A stretch of 64,000 nt of DNA from JBFJKD01 sp041601945 (lineage in GTDB: Bacteria; Pseudomonadota; Gammaproteobacteria; Pseudomonadales; Porticoccaceae). The stretch is from contig JBFIHG010000005.1 of assembly GCA_041601945.1 (NCBI GenBank), forward strand, positions 1 through 64,000, read 5' to 3'. Within the stretch, counting starts at the first letter, position 1. The number at the start of each line of letters is the position of its first letter. The position numbers were made by a program, and so were the translations under genes. This document shows, one piece after another, positions 16,243 to 24,891 of this stretch. The notes under the pieces are model-generated. The model was given only the letters and a program-made list of their open reading frames with translations. It made no database searches and was not told the DNA's origin.

Positions 16243-18531
16243 ATGAAAATTAATATTGCGACCAGAGTGGGTGGAAGCTATCTGGTGTTAACGTTGTTCG
16301 TGATCATAACGGGCCTTGCCGGCACCTATTCGGTAAGTCGATTAGTCGACACGATAGATTTTATTACCAACGACGCCTGGGACACTGCCGAGGGAGCACT
16401 GGAATCATCACTTGCGGTGAATGAGCAACTGTTGGCGGTGCAGGAAATTGTCCGGTATACCCAGGGCGCGGATCGTTTGGGTGGAGTGCAATCGGGCGCA
16501 ATGAGCAATAGCGAAAATATTCTCGAAGCTCGTGCGCGCCTGAATAATGCCGTGGAGGTTAGTGTCAGAGCGGCGGAAAAAATGGCGGCCCATGGTTTAG
16601 TGGAGGAGGAAGAAAAGCTTGTCGCGATGATCGCGAAGTATACCGGTGTCCGGGATAGCATGCTCGACGCGCATGACCGTTTTGTCATGTTCGACACGGA
16701 TTTACGTATTGGCGTTGGTAGTTTTCAGGAACTACTCAATCGCCTGTCAGCGATTGGCCAGGAATCGACCCTGGAATTGGAAAAAAACGGATCGCGACAG
16801 ATATCATGGAATAGTGGGTTAAGAGAAAAATGGCAGGCCGCTAACGGAACTGTTGCCGCTCAAAATGCATTTTTGCGGCGCATACAATACTACAATTTGT
16901 ACACCTCGGAAGTTGTCGCGAAAGCCGTCGCCGACGAAACATTAGCTGCGGCGCTGACGGAAATGCGGGAAAATATTACTGCATTATCAAAGTTAAAAAT
17001 GTTTCGCGATGTCAGAATGGTCGAGGAAGAAGAGAGCGATACGGTTGACACTTCAGCCCTGCTTAAGCAGCTCGGTGTCAGTGGCAACACAATGTCAATT
17101 GCTGACGGCGCGTTGGAGGAACTTGAGATTCACGATGTGGAATTTAAAACTGGGATAGCGGCCTTTGAGGCCTATCGCGCGGAACGGGATAGATATCAAG
17201 CCGTCGCCGTCGAGCTGCTAACAATTTTGAAGCGCGTCGAAAAAGTCGGTGGCTCCGCACTAGTAAGTCAGGCGGATGCTATTAAGGCTACTGTAACGGT
17301 GTCTTATATTACGATTTTGATCGTACTTTTGGTGAGTGTTGCTGTCGCCGCCGTTTTTGGTGTGATGATGGTGCGCGTTATGAAAGGCGTATTTACGCGA
17401 ATTATTGGTGTTGCCGAGGGCGTTACCAAAGGCGAGTTGGAAACTGTAGATATCGCAGAAGCGGAGATGGGTGACGAAGTAGGTGATCTATTGGTAGCGA
17501 TGAAAGCTATGGTGGAAAAACTTAGCGATGAAAACCGGCAACTGAATGATTCGATCATTGATCTATTGGAAGCAACTGCCCAACTCAGTGAGCGGGATCT
17601 TACCGTTCAGGTTCCGGTAGCCAACGATATCACCGGCCCGGTGTCGGATGCGGTAAAGGTGCTGGTCTACGAAACCGCCAAGGTATTGAAAGAGATTCGC
17701 GATGTGGCGGGGTTGGTAGAGGACGCGTCTAACACAGTTCGCGATCAGGGTAACAAGGTATCCGAGGCGTCAGCGGAAGATCGTGAAATGACATTCGGAG
17801 CGATCGCAGTGTTGAATGAACTCTCCGGTGGTATTGGCAAACTGGCGGACCTTGCAGAGGGTTGTAACGACATGGCGCGGCGTACTTCTGGGTCTATTAC
17901 AGATGCGTTGCAGGAAGTGCTGAACACCGGTAAAGGGATGAATGATATTCGTGAAACCATTTCCGAAACGGAAAAACGTATTAAACGACTTGGCGAGCGT
18001 TCCCAGGAAATCAGCTCAGTGGTGGAAATCATTAACAACGTGGCCGAGCGCACCCATATTCTGGCCTTGAATGCTTCCATGCAGGCGGCGGCGGCGGGTG
18101 ACGCGGGGCGCGGCTTCGCCGTGGTTGCCGATGAGGTGCAGCGCCTTGCGGAGTCGTCCCGCCAGTCCACCTCCGAAATCGCCGCATTGGTCAGTAATAT
18201 TCAGTCGGAAACAGCGGAAACCATGGCCGCCATGAATAAGGCGATCAGTCAGGTGGTAGACGGTACGGCAATGGCAAAAAAATCCGGGGACCAGATGGAA
18301 GCTACTGTAAAAACCACTGAGGAACTGTCGGGGGTGATTGGAGAGATCGCGCAAGCGGCGCGAAGCCAGTCGAATGCCCTGGAAATTGTCGCTGGACAGG
18401 CAGAGCAGGTGACTGCCACCTTGACAAAAACTGGCGAGGAAATGGAGCAGCAGGGTGCGGTGATTGAAAAGTTACTCGCCTTTGCGCGGCAGCTTGGCGA
18501 GTCCGTACGGCAATTTAAGCTGCCCGGTTAA
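16243..18531 (+). CDS. PilJ-type methyl-accepting chemoreceptor
   Basis: The 762-residue inner-membrane receptor has a first membrane helix at about residues 10-30 and a long periplasmic domain to about 350. A second helix lies at about 353-378 (ITILIVLLVSVAVAAVFGVM), followed by a HAMP region. A second HAMP-like stretch (LLEATAQLSERDLTVQVPV) is characteristic of PilJ. The signalling tip reads THILALNASMQAAAAGDAG, again the PilJ form rather than the Tsr/Tar form. The sensor domain is longer than usual for PilJ, and I recognise no ligand motif in it. No CheR or CheB methylation enzyme is encoded in this window. The C-terminus (LGESVRQFKLPG) resembles that of PilJ. Confidence 0.92.
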   Translation: MKINIATRVGGSYLVLTLFVIITGLAGTYSVSRLVDTIDFITNDAWDTAEGALESSLAVNEQLLAVQEIVRYTQGADRLGGVQSGAMSNSENILEARARLNNAVEVSVRAAEKMAAHGLVEEEEKLVAMIAKYTGVRDSMLDAHDRFVMFDTDLRIGVGSFQELLNRLSAIGQESTLELEKNGSRQISWNSGLREKWQAANGTVAAQNAFLRRIQYYNLYTSEVVAKAVADETLAAALTEMRENITALSKLKMFRDVRMVEEEESDTVDTSALLKQLGVSGNTMSIADGALEELEIHDVEFKTGIAAFEAYRAERDRYQAVAVELLTILKRVEKVGGSALVSQADAIKATVTVSYITILIVLLVSVAVAAVFGVMMVRVMKGVFTRIIGVAEGVTKGELETVDIAEAEMGDEVGDLLVAMKAMVEKLSDENRQLNDSIIDLLEATAQLSERDLTVQVPVANDITGPVSDAVKVLVYETAKVLKEIRDVAGLVEDASNTVRDQGNKVSEASAEDREMTFGAIAVLNELSGGIGKLADLAEGCNDMARRTSGSITDALQEVLNTGKGMNDIRETISETEKRIKRLGERSQEISSVVEIINNVAERTHILALNASMQAAAAGDAGRGFAVVADEVQRLAESSRQSTSEIAALVSNIQSETAETMAAMNKAISQVVDGTAMAKKSGDQMEATVKTTEELSGVIGEIAQAARSQSNALEIVAGQAEQVTATLTKTGEEMEQQGAVIEKLLAFARQLGESVRQFKLPG

Positions 18532-18589
18532 TCCGGCGCCAGGTTTTGCGGCCGTCCAGCGATAACTAAGTGGATTGAGAGAAGTTTGC

Positions 18590-21500
18590 ATGGGTATGAC
18601 GGCTGAAATAGAAATTTTGCACGGCGTTATTGGCGCCACGGCAGAGTTGCTTCCCGAACTCATTCCCCTGTTGATGGGCGCTGGCGATGAGCCTGCGCAA
18701 GGTCTAACCAGCCTGCAGGAGCAATTGGATAATATCAGTATGACGGCTGGTTTTGCCGGCTTGGAAGGCCTGTCGAGGGCATCTGAGCTGTTATCTGAAT
18801 ACCTCGCCACCTGCTGTGGCACGGATCAACCTCTACCTCCGGCGGAGCTCGACAAGCTTGTTGCCTGGATAACTCAGGCACAGTTGTATCTACAATTTCC
18901 CGCACCAGTGGAAGTCATAACCGCTCTACTTGAACCCGTTCCCGAGGAGCGTCGGGCCGTCCTCTACGATGTGCTAGTGCAGGAATCGGGCGGAAACGCT
19001 GCACCAGCCGATGAGTCTTATGCGGATAGCGAATTTCCCGAAATCCCGGACGCGGCGCCTGGGTTGGCGCTGGTCAGTGAATTACCCGCGATGCCGCCGG
19101 AACAAATAGCGTCCTTCGACGATATGGACGATATGCTGGCGGGAGACGGGCCAGGCGGCGTAGAAACCAGCATCCTCGGCATGTTGCGGCAAGAAATCGA
19201 AGAAATTACACCCCGCTTAAGTCAGTGTGCCACGGCCATTGGCGGCACTTCCGAACTGGCCGATGCCGGGCGAGACCTGGCCAGCTATGGTGAGCTCATT
19301 GAGCGGTTACACGCAGCGAGCACCGGCGCGGGCCTCGACGGCATGGTGCAGATTGCAGATTTTTTGACCACGAATCTTGGTTTGTTATTGACCGCCGAGG
19401 ACGAGCCGCGCCGCGCCATGGTGCCGTTATTGGCGGGTTGGCCGGGGCCGGTAACCGCGTATTTGGCGGAACCGGCGGATAACAGTCTGTGCCTGGCGGC
19501 GGTGAAATATCTGGAAAATCCGCAATGGCTACAACCGCTGCTTGATGGAAATGTAAAGCAGTTGTTGAAAGGGTTGGTTAAGGATGCGGAAACCAGCGGC
19601 GAATGTGTTGGTGAAGTGCGTGCCACGCAAGCTACACCCGAGGACGTTGAGCTAAAAATTGCCGACGACGTAACCGCGGAACTGGTGGAGGCATTTTTTA
19701 CTGAATCGCCACGCTACGCAGAGCAATTGGCCACCCATATCGCAAGTATAGCCAAAGGCGAGGACGTGCAAAATCACCTTGCCGCCTCCCAGCGTATTTC
19801 CCATACCTTGAAGGGTTCCGCCAATATGCTGGGGGTGAAAGGCCTCGCTAATCTTTCCCACCATCTGGAAGATATTTTTGAACACCTGGCTCAGAAAGAT
19901 GCCGCGCCACCGAAACCGTTGGCGGCTCTCATGCAGGAGGCGGCCGATACCATAGAGGTTATGCTCGAGGCGCTGCAGGGTATCAGTCCACCCCCAGAGG
20001 ACGCCCAGCAGGTGTTGCAGGATGTGCTGAACTGGGCCAACCGTATCGATCGCGGCGATATTCGCAGCGAGGATTTCCACGAAGGCGCGCGGGGAGCCCG
20101 TGTCAAGGTGGTGGGCGGTTCTGCCGAGGCCAACGACGTAGCCGGTGAACAGGAAGGACCTGCGCAGGCCCAGATGCAGGAAGCATTGCGGGTACCCCGG
20201 GATCTTATCGATAACGTATTAAATATGGTTGGCGAAGCCGCCATTTCCCTGAGCCAAATACAGGAGCGTCTGCTAAATCTACGGGCGTCGGGGGTGGCGA
20301 TGCGGCGCAACGATAGCGTACTGCAAACCCGTCGTTTTGAGCTGGAAGAACAGGTTAGTGTGCGCGGGGTAGCAGCCCAGCAAAAAGGGCTGGTGGCCAA
20401 CGGCGATCACTTCGATACACTGGAAATGGATCAGTACGACGAGTTTTATACCGCTACCCACAGTTTCATCGAAGCGGTTTCCGATACCCGCGAAGCCTCC
20501 CGGGAAATAATCGAAGAAGTCCTGCGTCTGGAAAATCTGTTTCTGCATCAGCAACGCCTGAATCGCGCCCTGCAGGATATGGTGATGTCGACTCGCACGG
20601 TGGCGGTCAGCTCGATTAGTCCGCGTTTACAGCGCGCGGTCCGTCAGGCGGCGCGTATGACTGGTAAAGAAGTGGTGCTCGATATCCGCGGCGAACAATT
20701 GATGGTGGACGGGGATGTAGTGGCAAAACTGGTGGATCCGCTGATGCATCTGTTGCGCAATGCTGTCGACCACGGCATCGAATCCCCGCAAGAGCGCAAA
20801 GAAAAGGGTAAAGACGATACGGGAGTGATTACCCTTGAATACGAGCAGGCAGGCAATAATATCGTGGTGAGCTGTCGTGATGACGGAGCGGGTCTGGATT
20901 ACGACAGAATTTTAAAGTTGGCGTTGGAAAAAGGTCTGGTTCGGGACAATGAAACCCTGGAGCGCGAGGCGATAGCACGCCTGATTTTGGCGCGTGGATT
21001 TTCGACTCGCGAGGAAGCTACCCAGGTATCCGGTCGTGGTGTGGGGATGGATGCGGTGCACGCCGCCATTGTCGAACTCAAAGGTACCATGGAAATAGGT
21101 GATAACCGTTCTGGTGGCACGGCGATTGAGTTGCGCCTGCCGGTCACCCTGCTCACCAGTCACTCCGTCGTGATTAGCGTCGGTGATCTGCAGTACGGGA
21201 TACCGACAGACACCCTGATGCAGATACTGAGTGCTGGTGTGGGTGTCGCCTCTAGCATCGGGGGCGAGCTGGCGTATACCCTCGGCAGAGACATCTATCC
21301 GCTGCGATCGTTGAGTAGCCTCCTGGGGCAGGCTGATAACGGGAACGGCGACGCTACACACTATGAAGGGAAAGTTATTCTTTTGGCGCGCACCGATCAG
21401 GGGATTTCCGCGATTGCGGTGGATCAGGTGTTGTCGAGTCACGAACTGGTGGTCAAGAATCTCGGTAAATATGTGGGGCACGTGCGTGGTATCGCGGGCG

Positions 21501-21997
21501 TTTCCCTGTTGGGAGACGGACGGGTAGTGCCGGTACTCAATCTAATAGAATTAACCAACAACTCGCCAACTGTGGCCAGCGTTGCCCGTGGCCCCTCCGA
21601 GGACGAGAACAAAAGCGCCGCAGAGGTGCGACAGGTGCTGGTGGTTGATGATTCGTTAAGCGCCAGAAACACCTTGATCGAATTGGTACAGGATGCTGGG
21701 TTCGAGCCCGTGGCGGCGCGCGATGGTATAGAGGCAGTTAAATTACTGCAAAAGGTGGTGCCGGCTCTGGTTCTCACCGACCTGGAAATGCCACGTATGA
21801 ACGGCCTTGAACTGACCTCGCATATCCGTGGTACCGAAGGTATCAAGCATCTCCCCATTATCATGATCACCTCTCGCACCTTGCAGAAACATCGGGATCA
21901 GGCCGACAGCGCGGGGGTGACGGAGTATGTGACCAAGCCGTTCTCCGAGGAGCGCTTAATGACGCTGGTCGCGAGTTATATGGCGAGAGCTCGCTAG
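18590..21997 (+). CDS. ChpA/CheA-type hybrid histidine kinase-response regulator
   Basis: The 1,135-residue kinase drives the chemosensory system. Residues 1-120 and about 190-290 look like Hpt helical bundles that lack the histidine (AGFAGLEGLSRASELL; TGAGLDGMVQIADFL). A true Hpt follows with His405 in RISHTLKGSANMLG. Then come the dimerisation region (VPRDLIDNVLNMVGEAAISL) and a complete ATPase domain (LLRNAVDHGIESPQERKEKG; CRDDGAGLDYDRI; SGRGVGMDAV). A CheW-like domain and a C-terminal receiver with Asp1064 (LVLTDLEMPRMNG) complete it. Pseudomonas ChpA has the same order but many more Hpt-type domains. The ATG at 18590 has GAGAGAAG upstream; a TTG at 18575 is a weaker alternative. Confidence 0.93.
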   Translation: MGMTAEIEILHGVIGATAELLPELIPLLMGAGDEPAQGLTSLQEQLDNISMTAGFAGLEGLSRASELLSEYLATCCGTDQPLPPAELDKLVAWITQAQLYLQFPAPVEVITALLEPVPEERRAVLYDVLVQESGGNAAPADESYADSEFPEIPDAAPGLALVSELPAMPPEQIASFDDMDDMLAGDGPGGVETSILGMLRQEIEEITPRLSQCATAIGGTSELADAGRDLASYGELIERLHAASTGAGLDGMVQIADFLTTNLGLLLTAEDEPRRAMVPLLAGWPGPVTAYLAEPADNSLCLAAVKYLENPQWLQPLLDGNVKQLLKGLVKDAETSGECVGEVRATQATPEDVELKIADDVTAELVEAFFTESPRYAEQLATHIASIAKGEDVQNHLAASQRISHTLKGSANMLGVKGLANLSHHLEDIFEHLAQKDAAPPKPLAALMQEAADTIEVMLEALQGISPPPEDAQQVLQDVLNWANRIDRGDIRSEDFHEGARGARVKVVGGSAEANDVAGEQEGPAQAQMQEALRVPRDLIDNVLNMVGEAAISLSQIQERLLNLRASGVAMRRNDSVLQTRRFELEEQVSVRGVAAQQKGLVANGDHFDTLEMDQYDEFYTATHSFIEAVSDTREASREIIEEVLRLENLFLHQQRLNRALQDMVMSTRTVAVSSISPRLQRAVRQAARMTGKEVVLDIRGEQLMVDGDVVAKLVDPLMHLLRNAVDHGIESPQERKEKGKDDTGVITLEYEQAGNNIVVSCRDDGAGLDYDRILKLALEKGLVRDNETLEREAIARLILARGFSTREEATQVSGRGVGMDAVHAAIVELKGTMEIGDNRSGGTAIELRLPVTLLTSHSVVISVGDLQYGIPTDTLMQILSAGVGVASSIGGELAYTLGRDIYPLRSLSSLLGQADNGNGDATHYEGKVILLARTDQGISAIAVDQVLSSHELVVKNLGKYVGHVRGIAGVSLLGDGRVVPVLNLIELTNNSPTVASVARGPSEDENKSAAEVRQVLVVDDSLSARNTLIELVQDAGFEPVAARDGIEAVKLLQKVVPALVLTDLEMPRMNGLELTSHIRGTEGIKHLPIIMITSRTLQKHRDQADSAGVTEYVTKPFSEERLMTLVASYMARAR

Positions 21998-22464
21998 TGG
22001 AATTAGTGGGCGAAGGTAGCGGGCTTGCGTTACTGGGTTTTGGGTCACATCTACTAGCTGTGCCATTAAGTAGTCTGGTGAGCATAGAACACACCGGCAA
22101 GCTGACACCACCGCACGAAGCGTCTCCCGGAGCGTTTGCAGCACTGGATGTCGCCGGCCAGCACACACCGGTTTACGCTTTCACGGACGCGTACAGTTTA
22201 TTTAACCGGGACCGCTACCCTGGACATTTTTGCGTGGTGTTGCGTGCCGATGACGGTGCCCGCCAGTTTGCACTGGCGTGCGCCAATGTGGAACAGCTAC
22301 GCACGGAGAGCGAATACTCTGGTTTGCAAATGCTGCCGGATTGCATGCAACTCCCGGGCAGTCCGTTTGCGGGGTTATTCATGCGTGGCGAGCAGCTCGT
22401 ATTGACAGCCGATGCTTCAAGTTTACTCGACTTCATCGAAAGTCAGTGTGGCCAACATGAGTGA
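21997..22464 (+). CDS. CheW-domain protein, second copy
   Basis: The 155-residue protein has a CheW fold starting almost at residue 1 (LALLGFGSHLLAVPLSSLVS), with the later half less conserved (GLFMRGEQLVLTADASSLLD in place of the usual G-L-x-x-x-x-G-x-x-x-x-L-D). The GTG start shares its first G with the stop codon of the kinase gene (TAGTG), so translation is coupled. Similar CheW-like proteins (ChpC) follow chpA in Pseudomonas. It is probably an adaptor for another receptor or a specialised array component. Confidence 0.82.
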   Translation: MELVGEGSGLALLGFGSHLLAVPLSSLVSIEHTGKLTPPHEASPGAFAALDVAGQHTPVYAFTDAYSLFNRDRYPGHFCVVLRADDGARQFALACANVEQLRTESEYSGLQMLPDCMQLPGSPFAGLFMRGEQLVLTADASSLLDFIESQCGQHE

Positions 22465-22969
22465 TGGCGACGACGTCGTACAACAATTCCCGGCCTGGCT
22501 TTTGACGGGCGCGCCCGGTTATCATCTGGCGGCAGGTATTCACGAAGTTCAGGAGTACATGGTAGCCCCCGGCATTCTGGAGGTGCCGCTCTCGCCGCCG
22601 CACTGCCCGCAGTTAATTCTATGGCGCGACCAGTTTGTACCCCTGTTTGATTTACGTCGGCTGCATGACCATAACCTGACGCGTGCAGACGCGGCGCCCC
22701 CTGTTTCTGGAGTTATCGTACTGGCTTATCAGCGGGAACCGGGCTTAGCTCTGGAATATTTGGCGCTTTTTTTGTACGCAGAGCCGCAGAAAATCCTGGT
22801 CGACGACAGCGCGGCAGTCATCTGGCCAACGGAGTATCCACAGGCGCTGCGGGGTTTGGTGCGCTCGTTGTTTATGCACGACGACAGGGTGGTGTCGGTG
22901 CTTGATCTGGCCGCTCTGGCCAGCGCTCGTTACCTGAATTTTCTGGTTGCCAACGGTTTTACTGATTAA
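22457..22969 (+). CDS. CheW-domain protein, third copy
   Basis: The 170-residue protein has a CheW-like fold: FPAWLLTGAPGYHLAAGIHE, then PQLILWRDQFVPLFDLRRLH, which keeps the P-L-F-D-L core. ALRGLVRSLFMHDDRVVSVLD corresponds to the C-terminal strand pair. The ATG at 22457 overlaps the preceding cheW gene by eight bases; the longer frame from 22412 would overlap further and is less likely. It ends the operon, and the next gene is convergent, 23 bases away. Confidence 0.82.
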   Translation: MSDGDDVVQQFPAWLLTGAPGYHLAAGIHEVQEYMVAPGILEVPLSPPHCPQLILWRDQFVPLFDLRRLHDHNLTRADAAPPVSGVIVLAYQREPGLALEYLALFLYAEPQKILVDDSAAVIWPTEYPQALRGLVRSLFMHDDRVVSVLDLAALASARYLNFLVANGFTD

Positions 22970-22992
22970 CAGTTATATGGCGCCCAATCGTA

Positions 22993-23364
22993 TCAAAGTT
23001 GGCCATAGCGATGCATTTCTTCTAATACCTGGCCATCGGTAAAGGGTTTGCAGATATAGGCATCGCCGCCCTGGCGTTCCGCCCACATGCGATCCACGCG
23101 CTGGGTGCGGGCACTGACAAAAATAACCGGAATATGACTGGTGTGGGGGTCGAGTTTTAGCAGGCGACAAGCATTGTATCCATCCAGACCTTCCATGACG
23201 ACGTCCATAAAAATCAGGTCGGGCTGCTGTGCGCGGGCCGCATTGACAGCATCCTCGCCGTCACAGGCGGTGATGACAGTGACGTTTAACGACCCAAGCG
23301 CAAGTGTGAGCCGGCGCAGGTCCGTTGGAGAATCATCTACTAACAAAACTTTTTGAACGGCCAT
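22993..23364 (-). CDS. PilH-like single-domain response regulator, second copy
   Basis: The 123-residue protein is a receiver domain with VDDSPTDL at the acidic pocket, phospho-acceptor Asp54 in LIFMDVVMEGLDGYNAC, Ser in FVSAR and Lys in ICKPF. The segment QRVDRMWAERQGGDAY matches the equivalent segment of the copy at 15274-15636, so the two are paralogues. This copy is transcribed towards the chemosensory operon from its own promoter region. The ATG at 23364 (MAVQKVLL) fits family length; an ATG at 23379 would add five residues. It may be a phosphate sink or act on a separate output. Confidence 0.9.
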   Translation of the reverse strand: MAVQKVLLVDDSPTDLRRLTLALGSLNVTVITACDGEDAVNAARAQQPDLIFMDVVMEGLDGYNACRLLKLDPHTSHIPVIFVSARTQRVDRMWAERQGGDAYICKPFTDGQVLEEMHRYGQL

Positions 23365-23550
23365 GGGTAGCCCTGTCATCGTTATTTTTGGTTGGTAGTG
23401 CAGATGTAGCCCTTTATGGCGCGCCAGTATGTTAGATTTTCTAAAAAATACAAGGTGCTGGTGGCAGTTGCCGGGTGATCTCTTCGGGTCGTCGGTTTTT
23501 GGGTTAGTATCCCGACAAAACGATTAGTCTCGTAGTTATGTGGCTGGCAC

Positions 23551-24510
23551 CTAATCTTTCTGCAGCTTGAATTCAATCGGTATGGTAAAAACTGCCGAGT
23601 CGACATCCATTCCTGGCGCAAAGGCCGCAAATGGACTCGCCTTGATTACCGCGGCACGGGCGGCGCGATTAAGCGCCGCGTGAGGGGTACTCTGAGTTAT
23701 TTCATAGGACGCGAGGGATCCATCTCGGTTCACCGTCAGCAACAGGGTGACGATGCCTTCTTCGCCCCGTCTGATAGATGAACTGGGATAGCGCGTTGAG
23801 GGGTATACTTTTTTTAGTATTTCTTCGGCATACATAGTCATCTGTGGAGAGTCGATTACCTCGGCAGAGGTGCTGTCGGAGCTGACACTGGGTGTGGCGG
23901 TGTCGAGTTTCCACGCCGCGACTTCCTGCTTGCGCTGGCTGGTGGGCTGTAGTGCAATATAGCGTTGCATCAACGCCGGATCCTTGGCCCCACCCAGTAG
24001 ATTTGCACGAAATTCAGGCGAAGGGGCCGCATTTCCAACAAAGCAGTTGATGAGCAGCGTAAAAATATCTTTGTTTGGGTAAATATCCCCGAGTCGCGTA
24101 TCGTTAAGGATTAACGCAGTACCTTCGCCTGGTCTATAGGTCGCACGCATGATATCGCTGGCTTTCAGGTCGCCCTTGATTGTAGAGAACATATCGGTAA
24201 GAGCCGGTGTGGTTTTATCTATCAGGGTTTGCGGGTTGTTGGCAGACGTACAGGTCTGCCAAAGGACTATCCAGTCGGCACGACTGACATCCCGCACAAT
24301 ATGCACCTCTCCAGTCTTGGCTACTTCTGAGCCGAGCAGCAGTGCTGGATCGTCCGTAGGCTGTTCGGTCAGGATGGCAGCGATAAACACTTCCTGGTCG
24401 TCGTAGTGGTAGGAGGCGATACCATTTAGCTGTTCTGCGGTTCCGTAACCAATACTGGAAAAACTTGTGGCGGCGATAGTTAACAGCCAGTTTTTCAGGA
24501 CTTTGGGCAT
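23551..24510 (-). CDS. Secreted chalcone-isomerase-like/TonB C-terminal fusion protein
   Basis: The protein of 319 residues starts with a signal peptide or N-terminal anchor (MPKVLKNWLLTIAATSFSSI). Residues about 25-180 resemble the chalcone-isomerase-like domain: a start with GIASYHYDDQEVFIAAIL, then IVRDVSRADWIVLWQ, RATYRPGEGTALILNDTRLG, and a last part with LLINCFVGNAAPSPEFRANL. Residues about 225-319 are a TonB C-terminal domain (YPSSSIRRGEEGIVTLLLTV, then a DGSL turn and an SPFAAFAP-like proline region). The bacterial isomerase-like domain is usually a small secreted protein of unknown function, and I do not know this fusion. Neighbours give no direct hint. The ATG at 24510 fits the signal peptide; an upstream in-frame start at 24567 does not. 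Confidence 0.8.
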   Translation of the reverse strand: MPKVLKNWLLTIAATSFSSIGYGTAEQLNGIASYHYDDQEVFIAAILTEQPTDDPALLLGSEVAKTGEVHIVRDVSRADWIVLWQTCTSANNPQTLIDKTTPALTDMFSTIKGDLKASDIMRATYRPGEGTALILNDTRLGDIYPNKDIFTLLINCFVGNAAPSPEFRANLLGGAKDPALMQRYIALQPTSQRKQEVAAWKLDTATPSVSSDSTSAEVIDSPQMTMYAEEILKKVYPSTRYPSSSIRRGEEGIVTLLLTVNRDGSLASYEITQSTPHAALNRAARAAVIKASPFAAFAPGMDVDSAVFTIPIEFKLQKD

Positions 24511-24891
24511 GGGCGCAGTTTCCAAAAGGATTGTTTTGACAATGTAAAGTCGAGTAAAAGCGCGCATATTCTAGCATATTGAATTCCGCCGGGGGACTGC
24601 TTGTGGAAAGCATTTAGCAAGACCAAAACCCACACGGTGCTGCGCAGTTATCAATTGCCGTCGGCCCCGGCCACAATTGCGCGCATACAGGGTATGATTG
24701 TGATCGGGAAAGATAGTTGTCAGGTTACAATTGGGCTCAGGGGTTGTGATCGTCATCGACCGGGTCGCGGGAATGGAAATCTGCAAAAGTTAAAAATAGC
24801 CCATCACCTTCCTGGCTGCTGCGTTTGGTTGCGCCGGATATAACCAGGTTTGTAACGATGGCTGCTTGTCATTGATATACGGGGAACGAAA
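24511..24891. other. Divergent intergenic region without a recognised gene
   Basis: This 381-base gap separates the TonB-fusion gene (minus) from the cyclic-nucleotide-binding gene (plus). An 80-codon frame at 24601-24843 starts with GTG, has no homology I recognise and no convincing ribosome binding site. GGGGAA just before 24892 is the binding site of the next gene. No convincing promoter pair was found by eye. Confidence 0.5.

Noticed and set aside
24601..24843. 80-codon frame in the gap between the TonB fusion and the cNMP-binding gene
   Set aside because: GTG start, no ribosome binding site, no recognised similarity, and composition like random frames elsewhere in the window.
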